From the NCBI GenBank assembly GCA_030295235.1, contig AP026129.1, positions 1,116,001 to 1,180,000 of the forward strand: a DNA stretch of 64,000 nt. Reading direction: 5' to 3'. Positions 54,485-64,000 of the stretch are shown one piece after another (the first letter of the stretch is position 1; the number at the start of each line of letters is the position of its first letter). The position numbers were made by a program, and so were the translations under genes. The stretch comes from Fistulifera solaris (lineage: Eukaryota; Bacillariophyta; Bacillariophyceae; Naviculales; Stauroneidaceae). The notes beneath the pieces are model-generated. The model was given only the letters and a program-made list of their open reading frames with translations, was not told the origin of the DNA and searched no databases.

Positions 54485-55291
54485 TTATTCCCATTTAAAC
54501 CCAATTTTGGTCAATAGTTCGAGGTGATCTTTCTTCAAGCTGCCGTACTTTGTAGGATTTCTGTTCTTCTTACGTTGCTTGTTTACCCATCCACCAAGTT
54601 TGACATTCCCCTTGTACTTTTGTGGCACATTGCAGTCACCATAGTGGTTCTTGTAGACAAGAAGGTTCTCGTAACTTTCATTCCAAGTCAGCTTTTCGCC
54701 TTGATGAGGAAAGGTTGGGAACACTTGGTCCTTCAACGGGCTATTTTCTCGGTCTGAGCGTTTCACAGACTTGGGCGGAATACGAGGATTGTCCAGATAA
54801 ATCTCTTGAAGGTGCGGGGGTGGGCGATGATGGTACTGATGCTGGGGAGGATGAAAAGGAGCTGGATAGCGCGTTTGCTGGGGCTGACCGTATGTACTGA
54901 ACGGGCTGGAATGATGAAAGGATTGTCCCTGGGGAGGGTAGTCAAAGTATATCTCTCGAGAAGCTGCGTAGCTCGGAGGGTAGACTTTTCTCCGTTTACT
55001 GGGGCTCGAATTCTCTCCGCTATCTGTCGCAACTGCACTCAGGTGAGCTTCGCCATCCAGTTCTTGGTTGGCGTTCCACGAAGGCGATGATGCTATTGCG
55101 TTCTCATTTGTACTGGCAACTCTGCTACGAAATATCGAAGCTTTGTTGTTTGATTTTCCACTTTTGCCCCGACTCATATCATCCTCACCCTCAGATGGAT
55201 TGCACAAGTATTTGTCTTCTCCGAATGTCCTTTGATTTTCATACAACCATGCTCGCTGCAGTGGGGTAAGATCGCTAACTAGAGAAGGCAT
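54485..55291 (-). CDS. protein with one C-terminal helicase-associated (HA) domain
   Basis: Of 268 residues, the first ~195 are disordered and rich in Ser, Pro, His and Gln (for example FHPPQHQYHHRPPPHLQE). The last ~68 form one HA repeat: LTWNESYENLLVYKNHYGDCNVP, LGGWVNKQRKK, LKKDHLELLTKIGFKW. The same repeat occurs three times in the gene at 40057. There is a short basic stretch SSPSKRRKVYPP that could be a nuclear localisation signal. Frame intact. The gene is convergent with the HU gene, 170 bp away. Confidence 0.8.
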   Translation of the reverse strand: MPSLVSDLTPLQRAWLYENQRTFGEDKYLCNPSEGEDDMSRGKSGKSNNKASIFRSRVASTNENAIASSPSWNANQELDGEAHLSAVATDSGENSSPSKRRKVYPPSYAASREIYFDYPPQGQSFHHSSPFSTYGQPQQTRYPAPFHPPQHQYHHRPPPHLQEIYLDNPRIPPKSVKRSDRENSPLKDQVFPTFPHQGEKLTWNESYENLLVYKNHYGDCNVPQKYKGNVKLGGWVNKQRKKNRNPTKYGSLKKDHLELLTKIGFKWE

Positions 55292-56013
55292 GGTGAATCG
55301 ATAGTCGTTTATGAATCAATGAAATTGGGCAGGAAGAATCTCGGGTTAACATTTGCAAAGCAACCGAACAAGGATATGAGAAGTGAAAGAATTTGGAGTG
55401 AGATGGCAAAGCCCTTTCTCCAAAAACACAAAAATGAGCTGAAATGGTCGGGGAAATGTCGCAACGGAAAGATCAACGATACATCTCCGACTTCTTTTGC
55501 GTCACACATACACAAATTTGCCATAGCCCTTTGTCGCACAGACACTTTTCTGGCAAGCATAGTACAGTTAGAGCTATAGTCGACCTCAACGAAATTAATT
55601 TAGTCCGGAACGCGTTCGTTCATGGCAACAATATGGATATCTTGTTCAACTTAGATTTCAACGGAGGCTTTCTTTTCTAGTCAAATAGTGAGGCGCACTA
55701 AATGCCAACGAAAACAAAAAGCTTGGAGTCTTTACCCCTAAAGTTGCGCAGAACGTTAGAGCTAGCAGCGATGGACTGACTCCTTGTAGCTACGTAACCG
55801 ATGATCCGTCGTCATGGTTTCTCATGCCTCTCGATGACCGAATATCGTTGATCAGTCTGCCGAAAAGACGCGTTATTTTTAACCACAAGTGCTCACAGGA
55901 AAACTTGGTTACTTGGCCAGTCGCTCACATCAACTTTTAGGAAACAAGCGAGCAGACTGAATCAGCAACTACTTCGACAAAACTACCGTAATTATGAACT
56001 ATGAAATACAATA
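55292..56013. other. intergenic region
   Basis: About 720 bp between two leftward genes. The open frame at 55319-55579 is not supported by features. Nothing else is recognised. Confidence 0.5.
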
Positions 56014-57136
56014 TTAACTCTTTGCAAAGCTCAAACAACGATCAGCTCGCGATTGCTCCGGGCAAGATGAATCAAGTAGTTCCATAGACTTTTCAAATTC
56101 CTCAGAATCCAAGTTTTCAGCCCTAGCTAAGATTTCCTTGTATGCTCGGATCTCTTTGCACAATGCGCGGCATATAAACTTTTGCGCTTGGCTGGAGAGC
56201 TCAGTATCCGCCTTAGTTTTCTTTTTTCGTCTTGTTGCGTGACTTGAAGGCTTCTTCGTTGATTATGACGGGGATTTCAGCCGAGGATACTAATTTTTCG
56301 GCAGCGTTCCAATCTTGCGCTAGGTATTCACTTCGAATGACCAGTACCCTGGCGTTTGAGGGAACAGTTTTGAGGTAATACTGATAATTGTAGTAGTTGT
56401 GTCGGCAGTATGCTTTCTTGCCGCGAATAGCCTCCCATGCCCGGTATTTGCACTCATGAGAAACGTTCGTATGGTGAGGCGACAAGCCTTTCTCCGCTAG
56501 TTCATTCAGTGTTGCATAAGGGCAGTCGACGAACAGGGGCCTCTTCTCTGCCCAATAAGGATCTTTTTAAACTGGACGGCCGCTCATAAGCAAACCACGA
56601 TTTTATTCTCTCTAACGGGTCTCTCGTTGTAACCAGATAGAACTCCGTTGTTTCCGGACAGTCGTTAATCGTATTGTGGTTGAGATGCGTGGTCTTTTGT
56701 GGTAGGTCTCCATTCAATACGGATTGATCTCCGCAGCTGTATGCGAACCCTAGTAAACAGGCCAACGTGCTGCCAGCGGTTTTCCCGATGTGTACGAAGC
56801 AGACTTCTGGTTTAGCTTCCATAGGCACAGAAAAGGGTTTGCGAGCCCACTCCGGCAATATTTTTTGGGTCCTACTTTCGTAAGGCGAAGCTTGGTGTAT
56901 CAACTTCGATGGAATCGTTTCTATCCTTTCATCTCGATTGAGAACACTGTCTGTGCCTTGCGATTGCAGCGTGGTCGATCGAAAAATGACGCATTGATCA
57001 CCGTCCAGCTCACAAGAACAACCAAAAACAGCAGGAGTGTGCAACTCTGAGTTGTTTGAATGAAGAGGGTGCTTATCGATGACGATGCAGGCGAGGCTCC
57101 TTTCCGACGTTTCAAGTTGGTATCCGGCATTTTCAT
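56014..57136 (-). CDS. sulfotransferase-like type II membrane protein
   Basis: The start is taken at MKMPDTNLKRRKG (57136): a basic tail, then one membrane helix (about residues 31-50, CTLLLFLVVLVSWTVINAS). The lumenal part has VCFVHIGKTAGSTLACLLGF, the PAPS 5'-phosphate-binding type loop of membrane sulfotransferases, and FYLVTTRDPLERIKSWFAYERP, matching the 3'-phosphate-binding Arg/Ser region. This suggests transfer of sulfate to a glycan in the Golgi. The C-terminus is charged and Cys-containing. Three frame changes are needed: at TTT 56927-56929, GGGG 56536-56539 and T6 56222-56227. Each correction removes a stop and gives continuous sequence, ending at 56014. Length is about 370 residues. 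Confidence 0.7.
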
Positions 57137-57799
57137 GAATGATTGCGAAGAACAACGGTTTCAGCTTCCATCTTTCCCTCGGTCGCGTTTTTGTTTCACT
57201 TTGGGTCGTTTGACTTTATGCCCTCTACTATGTCGGATCGTTACTCGTCTACTACAATACGTTATCGAGTCCTAAGTCCCGTCGTCTGCGTCATTGTCAT
57301 TTCACAAGCGCGCCGTCCTGCGCGGTGCGAAGCTGTGACATATTCTGATGTCCGTCCAATCTCCAATCACGATTTTCGTACGTACGTGGTTGCTGATTTC
57401 TGAACACTTTACTCGTCACTGATAATCAAACGATTGGGGAGTTGGGAACTCGCGATCGAGTCCCGGTTCCCGTATGGCGCGCCATGCTTCAACGTCTACG
57501 ACATTTGAAAAGAAGTAGAAATGATAAACGAGTAGTCGACAAGTAACACGGTATTCAAGTCTCTAATAAGTTTTTCCACAGTCTCCTATTATTTAGACAT
57601 TGGTCCAAGAAAGTGGTGCAATTTCCGCACGCCCGCCGATCACGGTGACGACGTGACCACTCCGGTTTTCGGATTCCGAGAACTCTCCACCCCACGCCCC
57701 ACGAGATGAAGGATTGTGTGAATTGCCGATCATCCAATAAAAGAAAGAACCACAAATAACAACGCAAACCGCAAGTAAACCACCAATACAGCTCGTCAA
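57137..57799. other. intergenic region between divergent genes
   Basis: Shared upstream DNA of the sulfotransferase-like gene and the phosphatase. The open frame at 57143-57403 has no features. An inverted repeat GGGAAC/GTTCCC lies near 57443-57470. Confidence 0.45.
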
Positions 57800-59113
57800 A
57801 TGGCTTCGAAGCTGAAGGACACCGAAATGATTGAGGCCGTGTCGTCGTCGGTCGAGTTTTCCTTCATCGAGGACGATAAGAATAACGAGATTCCTCTCGA
57901 TAACAGGCAAAAGGCAATTACGGATGATGATGAGAGCACTACTGATAAAAAAGCAGGGCACAAAACGCTTCTTCTTGATGGTAGCTCTGGCGTCAACTAT
58001 TGTGTTTGCGGGATCGTTGTTGATGGCATTTTTGTTGATGAAGAATAGCCCTGGTTCTGACGTTTCATCCGTCGCTGTGACCCCCGAATCTCCTCCTCCT
58101 AAAAGTAATACTCAACCTACACCAACAGAAAATGGTACGAACGAAACAGATGTTGATGAGTATCCCGTCGGGGTGCCCGCCTTTCTTCCTTCTGCGACAC
58201 CCGTTCAAAATACGTCTGCTGTGGTTACATTATCGCCGGTGGTATCTCCGGTACTCCCGTCCCCTGTTCTTATCGTGAGCGCACCATCGGCGTCTCCGTT
58301 GAGTATGACTCCTATTGTCTTTTATGCCTTCGGCGATATTCCCTACAGTGCAGCAGAGGCCATCGGACTCGAAGCCATGATGGATAATGTTCCGCTCGAT
58401 GCTGATTTCTTAGTTCATGTGGGCGACATTCGTCTGGCACGCGATAGCGCCCCTGTCTCCGCAGTGAGTACGAATCCGTGCGCGACTTGTTTCTTCGTTC
58501 CCATGCACCAGTCTTGCTCGCCATGGGTGACAACGAATGGAACGATTGTCCGAATATTGATGAGGGTTATGACCTGTGGCTACAAACGTTTTATAACTTC
58601 GAGCAAGAATGGGCCAACCGCCCTTCCTTGCAGCGGTGGACCAAGTACCCGGAAGTATTCCACTTTGTGATGCGTGAAGTGCTCTTTATTTGTCTGAACT
58701 TGGTGGGTGGCCTGGTGCACGATGTCGACGAATGGTCTACGCGATTAGAGTACCAATACAATTCCACGCGCGACCTCATTCTCGAATACGATGCGAAATA
58801 TGGTGATGCTGCCAAGGTTGTTATTATTGGACACTGCGATCCTTCGGTCGATCATCGGGCGTTCTTCAATCCGTTTTCCACCTTTGTCAACGAAGAACTG
58901 CAGAACCGAATCCCGATCATGTATCTCAACGGAGATAAGCATGAATGGGACTTGAGTTACGACTACATGGGCGCACCAAGTCTCATGCGTCTCATGGTAG
59001 TTGGAAGTTCCAAAGAGGGACCCATTCGTATTGAAATTAACCCTCAAGAACTGAGTAATGATCCTCGCATTGCATTTGGGGTGCTACGAGATTCCTACTC
59101 CTTTGCGAGATGA
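57800..59113 (+). CDS. membrane-anchored calcineurin-like metallophosphoesterase
   Basis: The N-terminus (MASKLKDTEMIEAVSSSVEF) is acidic and cytosolic, followed by one membrane helix (VALASTIVFAGSLLMAFLLM) and a Pro/Thr-rich stalk. The catalytic domain has the metal-binding series in order: FYAFGDIPYS, FLVHVGDIR, AMGDNEWNDC, IIGHCDPS and LNGDKHEWDL. This is the calcineurin-like phosphoesterase fold, acting on a phosphate ester outside the cytosol. The frame changes at A4 57962-57965, joining the N-terminus to the membrane helix, and at C4 58450-58453. Adding one C there gives SAPCLRSEYESVRDLFLRS, a stretch usual in this family. Length is about 437 residues. Substrate unknown. Confidence 0.82.
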
Positions 59114-59620
59114 GTGAGTCTGTACATACCAACAACTGGCTACCATTCCGTGATGCAGCGACAAGCGTTGCATACGCAATCAGTGAACATAATTATTCTT
59201 GCACAGTATGAAATACAAAATATTAGCTATAGTATATCAGGTCTCTTTGCAAAGCTATGCTCGAGACGAGAAATTCGTCGTAGCAGAGATATACGTCACA
59301 ATGTTTTGACAATACCAGGTACTACGTGTAATACATAGTGCATTCTAGACTACTTAAAAACAGTACGACAATCCGCCGGCTCTTTCCTCCAACGGACATT
59401 TTTATAATAAATAAAAAAGCTGGACGGCGTGACTCATCTCATACTGGAGTTTCTCTTCCAACTGCATCAACTCGCACCAACGAAAAGCAAACTCACGTTG
59501 CGATACAGAGAAAAGCATTTAGTGCTCTCGATACAATCTCTCTTTCTTTCAAACAGCCAGTTCACGCGCTTGACTTGAAGAACGTCAGCTTACTAGTAAT
59601 TGTGACTACAGTTTGTAAAG
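59114..59620. other. intergenic region
   Basis: About 500 bp upstream of the kinesin gene. The open frame at 59338-59697 overlaps the kinesin start in another frame and is not supported. It contains ACCAGGTACTACGTG at about 59318-59332. Confidence 0.5.
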
Positions 59621-62289
59621 ATGGGTCTAGTAGCGACTTGGTTGAACGGAATCGGCTTGAGTTATGCGGTTCCAACATTTCATGCCGCCGGAATTGATAA
59701 TCCTGCGGCGCTGGCGCAGCTAGATGTTTCACACTTCGAGGCTCTCGGTGTCAAAGATGGCGAAGACCGACGAAAACTTTTCTTTCTCGTACAGCGCATA
59801 AAAATGGCCTGCGATAAATCCGACCAAACGTCATCCGAAGTCGACTCCGTTCTGGCAAAGACGATGGGCCCCAGTTTATCTTTAAATGCCTCACAAGCTG
59901 TAGAGCCCGACCTCGATATGAAACAGTCTAGCTCTCAGCAACCGTCGAAAGAGAATCAACAAGAAATTTTACCTCCCGCGAACCAAAGTCCACGACCAAT
60001 GCGTCGACATGTGGATACCGATTTGAAGCATGATGACGATGAATCGTTTTTGGAAAATAAGGCTTCCTTGTCGAATCAAAAGAGGATATTTCAAAGCCAG
60101 GGAAGGATAGCACAGATTCAGAACCGACTGCTACCAGTGTTGAAGAACTGCCGACCAACACTTCCACCGTAACAACGCGTCGAACCAGCCGTCGTATCGC
60201 CGAACAAAAACCTGTCTCGGAACGGCAAAGCAAGCTGGCAGCCCCAGGAAAGCGATCCAGCAGCCTCAACCGACTCTCTGCTGACACGGAAAGCAAAATC
60301 AATTCGAGGAGAACCACTGGATTGCTACAATTAGGGCCTGCGGAACCTCGTTCGATAGCCATGCGAGTCAACAAAAGGCTGTCGGTCATTCCAGCCGAAA
60401 CCGTGGCCCCGATGTCGCCTTTGGGTGAATTACTAGCGGATAAGATGGATACGAAGGCTTTGTCGGATTTGCCGTCGGTGCAGTTGTCGGACTTGCACGA
60501 TCAACTCTCCGTGTCAACATCCAACTCCAGTGGAGATAAGGCCAGTCGGCAGAGTCGATTCTCGCGCTCGTTGACCAACCCTGATATCGGTCGACCGAGT
60601 ATAGGAGGACATCAACACCGTTCTTCCAGTATGAATGGGAGAGTTTCAGTGCAAGGCCGCAAGGTGGATACATCGTTCAAAGCTCAAATTGAGAAATTGC
60701 GACAAGAGAATATTCAAGAGTTCGAAATGTTTGGAAAGCCCGATGCGAATCAAGATGCGTATGACGATAACATGCGCATACGTGTCATGGTTCGAAAGAG
60801 GCCCATGTCGCGCTCTGAAATCGTTGCAGCCGGTGATGTCGACGTTATTCATCCGTTCGACCATGGATCGTACGGAAGACTTCTCGTGTACAATCCCAAA
60901 ACAAGAGTAGACCTAACCAAGACGATTGAAGCTCTATCGTTTTCATTCGACAATGTGTTTGATGAGAAGTCTACAAACGCACAAATCTACGAAACTGCCA
61001 TTCGCGGTATGATCCCCAATCTGTTTGAAGGTCAATGGGCCAGTATTTTCGCATATGGACAAACGGGAAGTGGTAAAACCTTTACGATGATGGGTTCCAC
61101 CGTCACCGGACTGAACGAAAACACATTCGATCCCTCCAACTTAGGTCTGTACTACATGGCTGCTCTAGATCTATTTCAAGCCATACGAACACCCGGCTTC
61201 GAACACTTTGGAATCCGAGCTTCCCTATTTGAAATATACGGAGGCAAACTCTACGATCTTTTGAACGACAAAGGACAGGTAAAATGTTTGGAGGATAGTG
61301 CCGGTCGTGTCTGTTTTCCTGGCTTGACGGAGCATGCTGTTTACAGTGCTGACGAGCTCATGGACATCATTGACCAAGGCTCAAGTTTTAGAGCCACAGG
61401 CTCTACTTCCCGGAATGCCGACAGCTCTCGTTCCCATGCCGTATTGCAGTTACATCTCGTAGAAACTACACAGAATGGAAAGAATCAGTCAGAATTCAGT
61501 CGGCTGACCTTCATCGATTTGGCAGGGAGTGAGCGCGGGGCGGATACCGCAACGGCGAGCCGTGCAACGCGTCTCGAGGGATCCGACATCAACACAAGCT
61601 TACTAGCTTTGAAAGAAGTCATCAGGGCACTCGCTACAGGAGATTCGATGGCTCATGTTCCATTTCGCGGCAGTCGACTCACCCAGGTCCTTAAAGAGAG
61701 TTTCGTCGGGGAAAACAGTCAAAGCGTTATGATAGCTTGCGTGTCTCCGAATATAGGAAACGTGGAGCCTACATTAAACACGTTGAGATACGCTGATCGC
61801 GTGAAAGAAAGAAACTCTGAGACAGGTGAACTTTCGGCAGCTGTTGCCAGCAATATGAGAAGGAAAGTGAACGGGCGTTTACCGCCGCCGTCAAAAATTA
61901 ATTCGATGAAAAGATCTAACTCGATAGAAACGGACAACTCTGAGATGTTGGAAGAGCTGCTGGCGTCTCCCAAGCAAGCAGAGCGACCCACGTCGGTCGA
62001 CATAGATTATTCCACCTTGCCCGAAGACAATAAATGTCGTGAGCTTGCAAACGAATTGATAATGGAACACAAGCGAATTATGTCTGAGATGCTTGCAATG
62101 GTCAAAGACGAGATGACAATCGTGAATCAGGCCGATGCAGACCATGAGGGTCTTAAGGAATATGTCTCACAACTCAATGCCGTTCATGAACAGCAACTGT
62201 CTCACATTGCGATACTAAGGGAACATTTGCTTGCCTACCGAATAGCTCAAACAGGTGGAGATGATAGTTTCGAGGACTTGCGCGATTAA
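59621..62289 (+). CDS. kinesin-13 with N-terminal SAM domain
   Basis: Internal-motor kinesin of the kinesin-13 (MCAK/KIF2) type, which depolymerises microtubule ends. The N-terminus is a SAM-like helical domain (WLNGIGLSYAVPTFHAAGID ... LGVKDGEDRRKLFFLVQRI). A basic Ser/Arg-rich neck region follows, ending in a helix before the motor (FKAQIEKLRQENIQEFEMF). The motor has IRVMVRKRPMS, the ATP loop AYGQTGSGKT (61051-61080), switch I NADSSRSHA, and switch II DLAGSERGADT. LNTLRYADRVKE ends the motor. A C-terminal coiled region completes it. The frame changes between about 60056 and 60095, within the disordered linker, so the SAM and motor parts belong to one gene of about 890 residues. The combination is known from algal kinesin-13. 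Confidence 0.9.
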
Positions 62290-62414
62290 AGAGTCTTGCT
62301 TCGATCATTTCTATTATTTGGCGTCGCTTGTAGAATTAAAATTATGTAAAGAATCGATTAAAAACTACGACTAAATAGTAGCACTTCTATATTATTTATC
62401 CTCAGACGTAGATC

Positions 62415-64000
62415 TTAAGCCCAGTAAACGTGCGTCACGCCGATATTGTTTGCAACACCGCAACCTCTTAATCGAATCGCCACCTCGACGTTGTCTTGGG
62501 GACCAAAAGTCGGGTCATCCAACACGGTCAGATCTTGAACGACGCGCTGCACATTCGATACTTTAGCAAAGAAGGCATCCTTATTCAGAGTGATAATTTT
62601 CCCGTTGATTGCATAATCGAACTCAAAAGTGTCCGGGAAAACGACAGGATCAGCCTTGAGGTGTCGATGACCCAAGATCCAATCTCTATCTTTAAGGTCT
62701 ACATCATCCGGCCTACTCGAATGATTTTCAACCGATAAGGTAGACACCACTGACCCAGATACTTCTTCATGTAACCTTCGCTCGTTGTTGACTGAGGTCC
62801 ATTCTATTGTCATGTGATTTTCTTTGCGTCCTAACCAAGTGTACAACTTCAGAATGATTATTCCCTTTTCAACTCGGGGGATGTTTAGTACCAACCACCC
62901 TGAGAACTCATTTCCGGCAATATACCCTCGGCTATCATGGTGGCCCAACATCGGGCAGCTATCAAGGTAATGTCGCGCACAATGCGTGTAGTAACTTCCA
63001 TCGCATTCGCCTGGATATTCCTCCATGTGTTGCCAGCCTCTTCCAGGCACAATTGCTTCGCTCAAATGCCTTGAGAGGGCGTGGTTGTAATCATCGACTT
63101 CATCACGCGAGGGCTGCAGAGCTTTTTCTGACAAAATTCTTCGATTCGATGCTACAGCATATGGATCAGCTTCACCGGTACGAACAGCATCGCAAGTCGT
63201 GAGCACGTCTGGACCGTCGTACAACGGTTTGAAATTCTGGAACGGCTTATAATTGTTCGGAGCTGCCTTAACCAAGTTCAGCAAACTGGTTTCAGATGGA
63301 TTCGCGCGGGGTGTGTACAAACCGCGGCCCTATCAACGTAAAAACGAAACTTTTAGAATGGAATGCCCTGACCGATCGACTGCTATGCGGCACACTTACC
63401 TCCATTACCAAATCACATAACTTTGCTGGAAGTCGAGGATCTAATCCTTTGCAGTGCCCTAACGAGGAATCAAGATTTTTCAGCTTTTCACGAATATTGT
63501 TGTAGTATTCAGTGACGTGCCACATGCTGTCGTCGAGCGGTGGTCCACCTGTCGAAACAAGAACAGAATGTAAGCAAAAAAATAAACTAAAGCATCCCTT
63601 AAAACGATTCTCGACGTACCCATGGTGCCATCGCTGAAGAGCTGAATGGCCGCTTGCAAAGCGGTGAGAATGTTAATGGCCAAAACACGTCCTTTGAGTT
63701 GGTGAAATCGCCAACCAGGGTGCCATCTTACTTGACTCGGCGGTTCGGGACGTATGTTGAAAAACGTCTCGCGAGGAACATCGTCTCGGTCTACCCAGCA
63801 AGTTGCACAAAAACGATTCCATTTGCATAGGTCAGAGTATTCGTTCGTACATTTCATAAAACGGGCAGCCCAAGGAATCGTCTCAGCTTGCTCCACGCCT
63901 GTCACTTCCGGAATACCATTGAGACCCGTTCCAAAATCTCCCACATCCGCATCTACATGTTCGTGAAGGAATTGCATGATTTGAATCGGCCCGCCCCAGA
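62415..64000 (-). CDS. conserved protein of unknown function (5' part beyond the window)
   Basis: Exons: 63620-64000 (open to the right edge), 63400-63548 and 62415-63329, with 71- and 70-bp GT-AG introns whose joins keep the frame (MGGPPLDDSMW; LVMEGRGLYT). Visible residues number about 480, all non-membrane. They include QIMQFLHEHVDADVGDFG, a Cys-rich CTNEYSDLCKWNRFCATCWVD, and HPGWRFHQLKGRVLAI. The last recalls the Asp/His block of SGNH hydrolases, but the catalytic Ser would lie outside the window. The C-terminal part is a beta-rich domain (WLVLNIPRVEKGIIILKLYTWLG ...). An extracellular or lumenal enzyme is plausible; this is a guess. Confidence 0.6.

Noticed and set aside
57443-57470. 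GGGAAC/GTTCCC inverted repeat as a tRNA or terminator
   Set aside because: No tRNA arms around it and eukaryotic genes do not use such terminators; left as a simple inverted repeat.

Overview
The window is nuclear DNA of a photosynthetic stramenopile, almost certainly a pennate diatom. Genes are compact, lie on both strands, and have zero to three short GT-AG introns of about 65-100 bp. Two proteins (SufD at 20858 and an HU histone-like protein at 53828) begin with a signal peptide followed by an A-F cleavage motif, the hallmark of import into a red-algal secondary plastid. Helicase-associated-domain proteins, an AP2-domain protein and LRR membrane proteins are also typical of diatoms. No rRNA, tRNA, CRISPR array or intact mobile element was recognised.

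Layout, left to right. 1-5 kb: possible tail of an unknown gene, mitochondrial alanine-glyoxylate aminotransferase, SBDS ribosome-maturation factor with an extra zinc finger, and the first of two Arg-Arg-x-Ser-rich proteins. 5-16 kb: second RRxS-rich protein, an HtrL/YibB-type type II membrane protein, an RCC1-repeat protein, an AP2-domain protein and a small probable mitochondrial protein. 16-33 kb: HMG-box protein, membrane-anchored GH5 exo-beta-glucanase, plastid SufD, DUF5672-like type II membrane protein, KCTD-like BTB protein with a decayed tandem copy, MORN-repeat protein, coiled-coil protein, GH1 beta-glucosidase. 33-50 kb: HD phosphohydrolase, a secreted double dienelactone hydrolase, APC5, a three-repeat HA-domain protein, a Cys-rich protein, GH36 alpha-galactosidase, a receptor-like repeat protein. 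50-64 kb: unknown protein, LRR membrane protein, plastid HU, single HA-domain protein, sulfotransferase-like type II protein, membrane metallophosphatase, SAM-domain kinesin-13, and an unknown conserved protein running off the right edge.

There is no operon-like system; this is ordinary eukaryotic housekeeping mixed with lineage-specific genes. A loose theme is glycan handling: GH5, GH1 and GH36 hydrolases plus three Golgi-type membrane proteins (HtrL/YibB, DUF5672, sulfotransferase-like).

The strongest window-wide signal is technical. About twenty genes, including conserved ones such as SBDS, HU and APC-independent enzymes, are broken by single-base frame changes, nearly all placeable at short homopolymer runs, with conserved motifs continuing in the new frame. 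I read these as base-calling or assembly indels rather than pseudogenes, and give each such gene as one feature spanning the breaks. The most interesting biology is the SBDS-zinc finger fusion, the tandem hydrolase with matching introns and a 13-nt exon, the AP2 gene with an ATG-only first coding exon, CO2/cAMP-type promoter elements upstream of sufD, and the decayed BTB copy.
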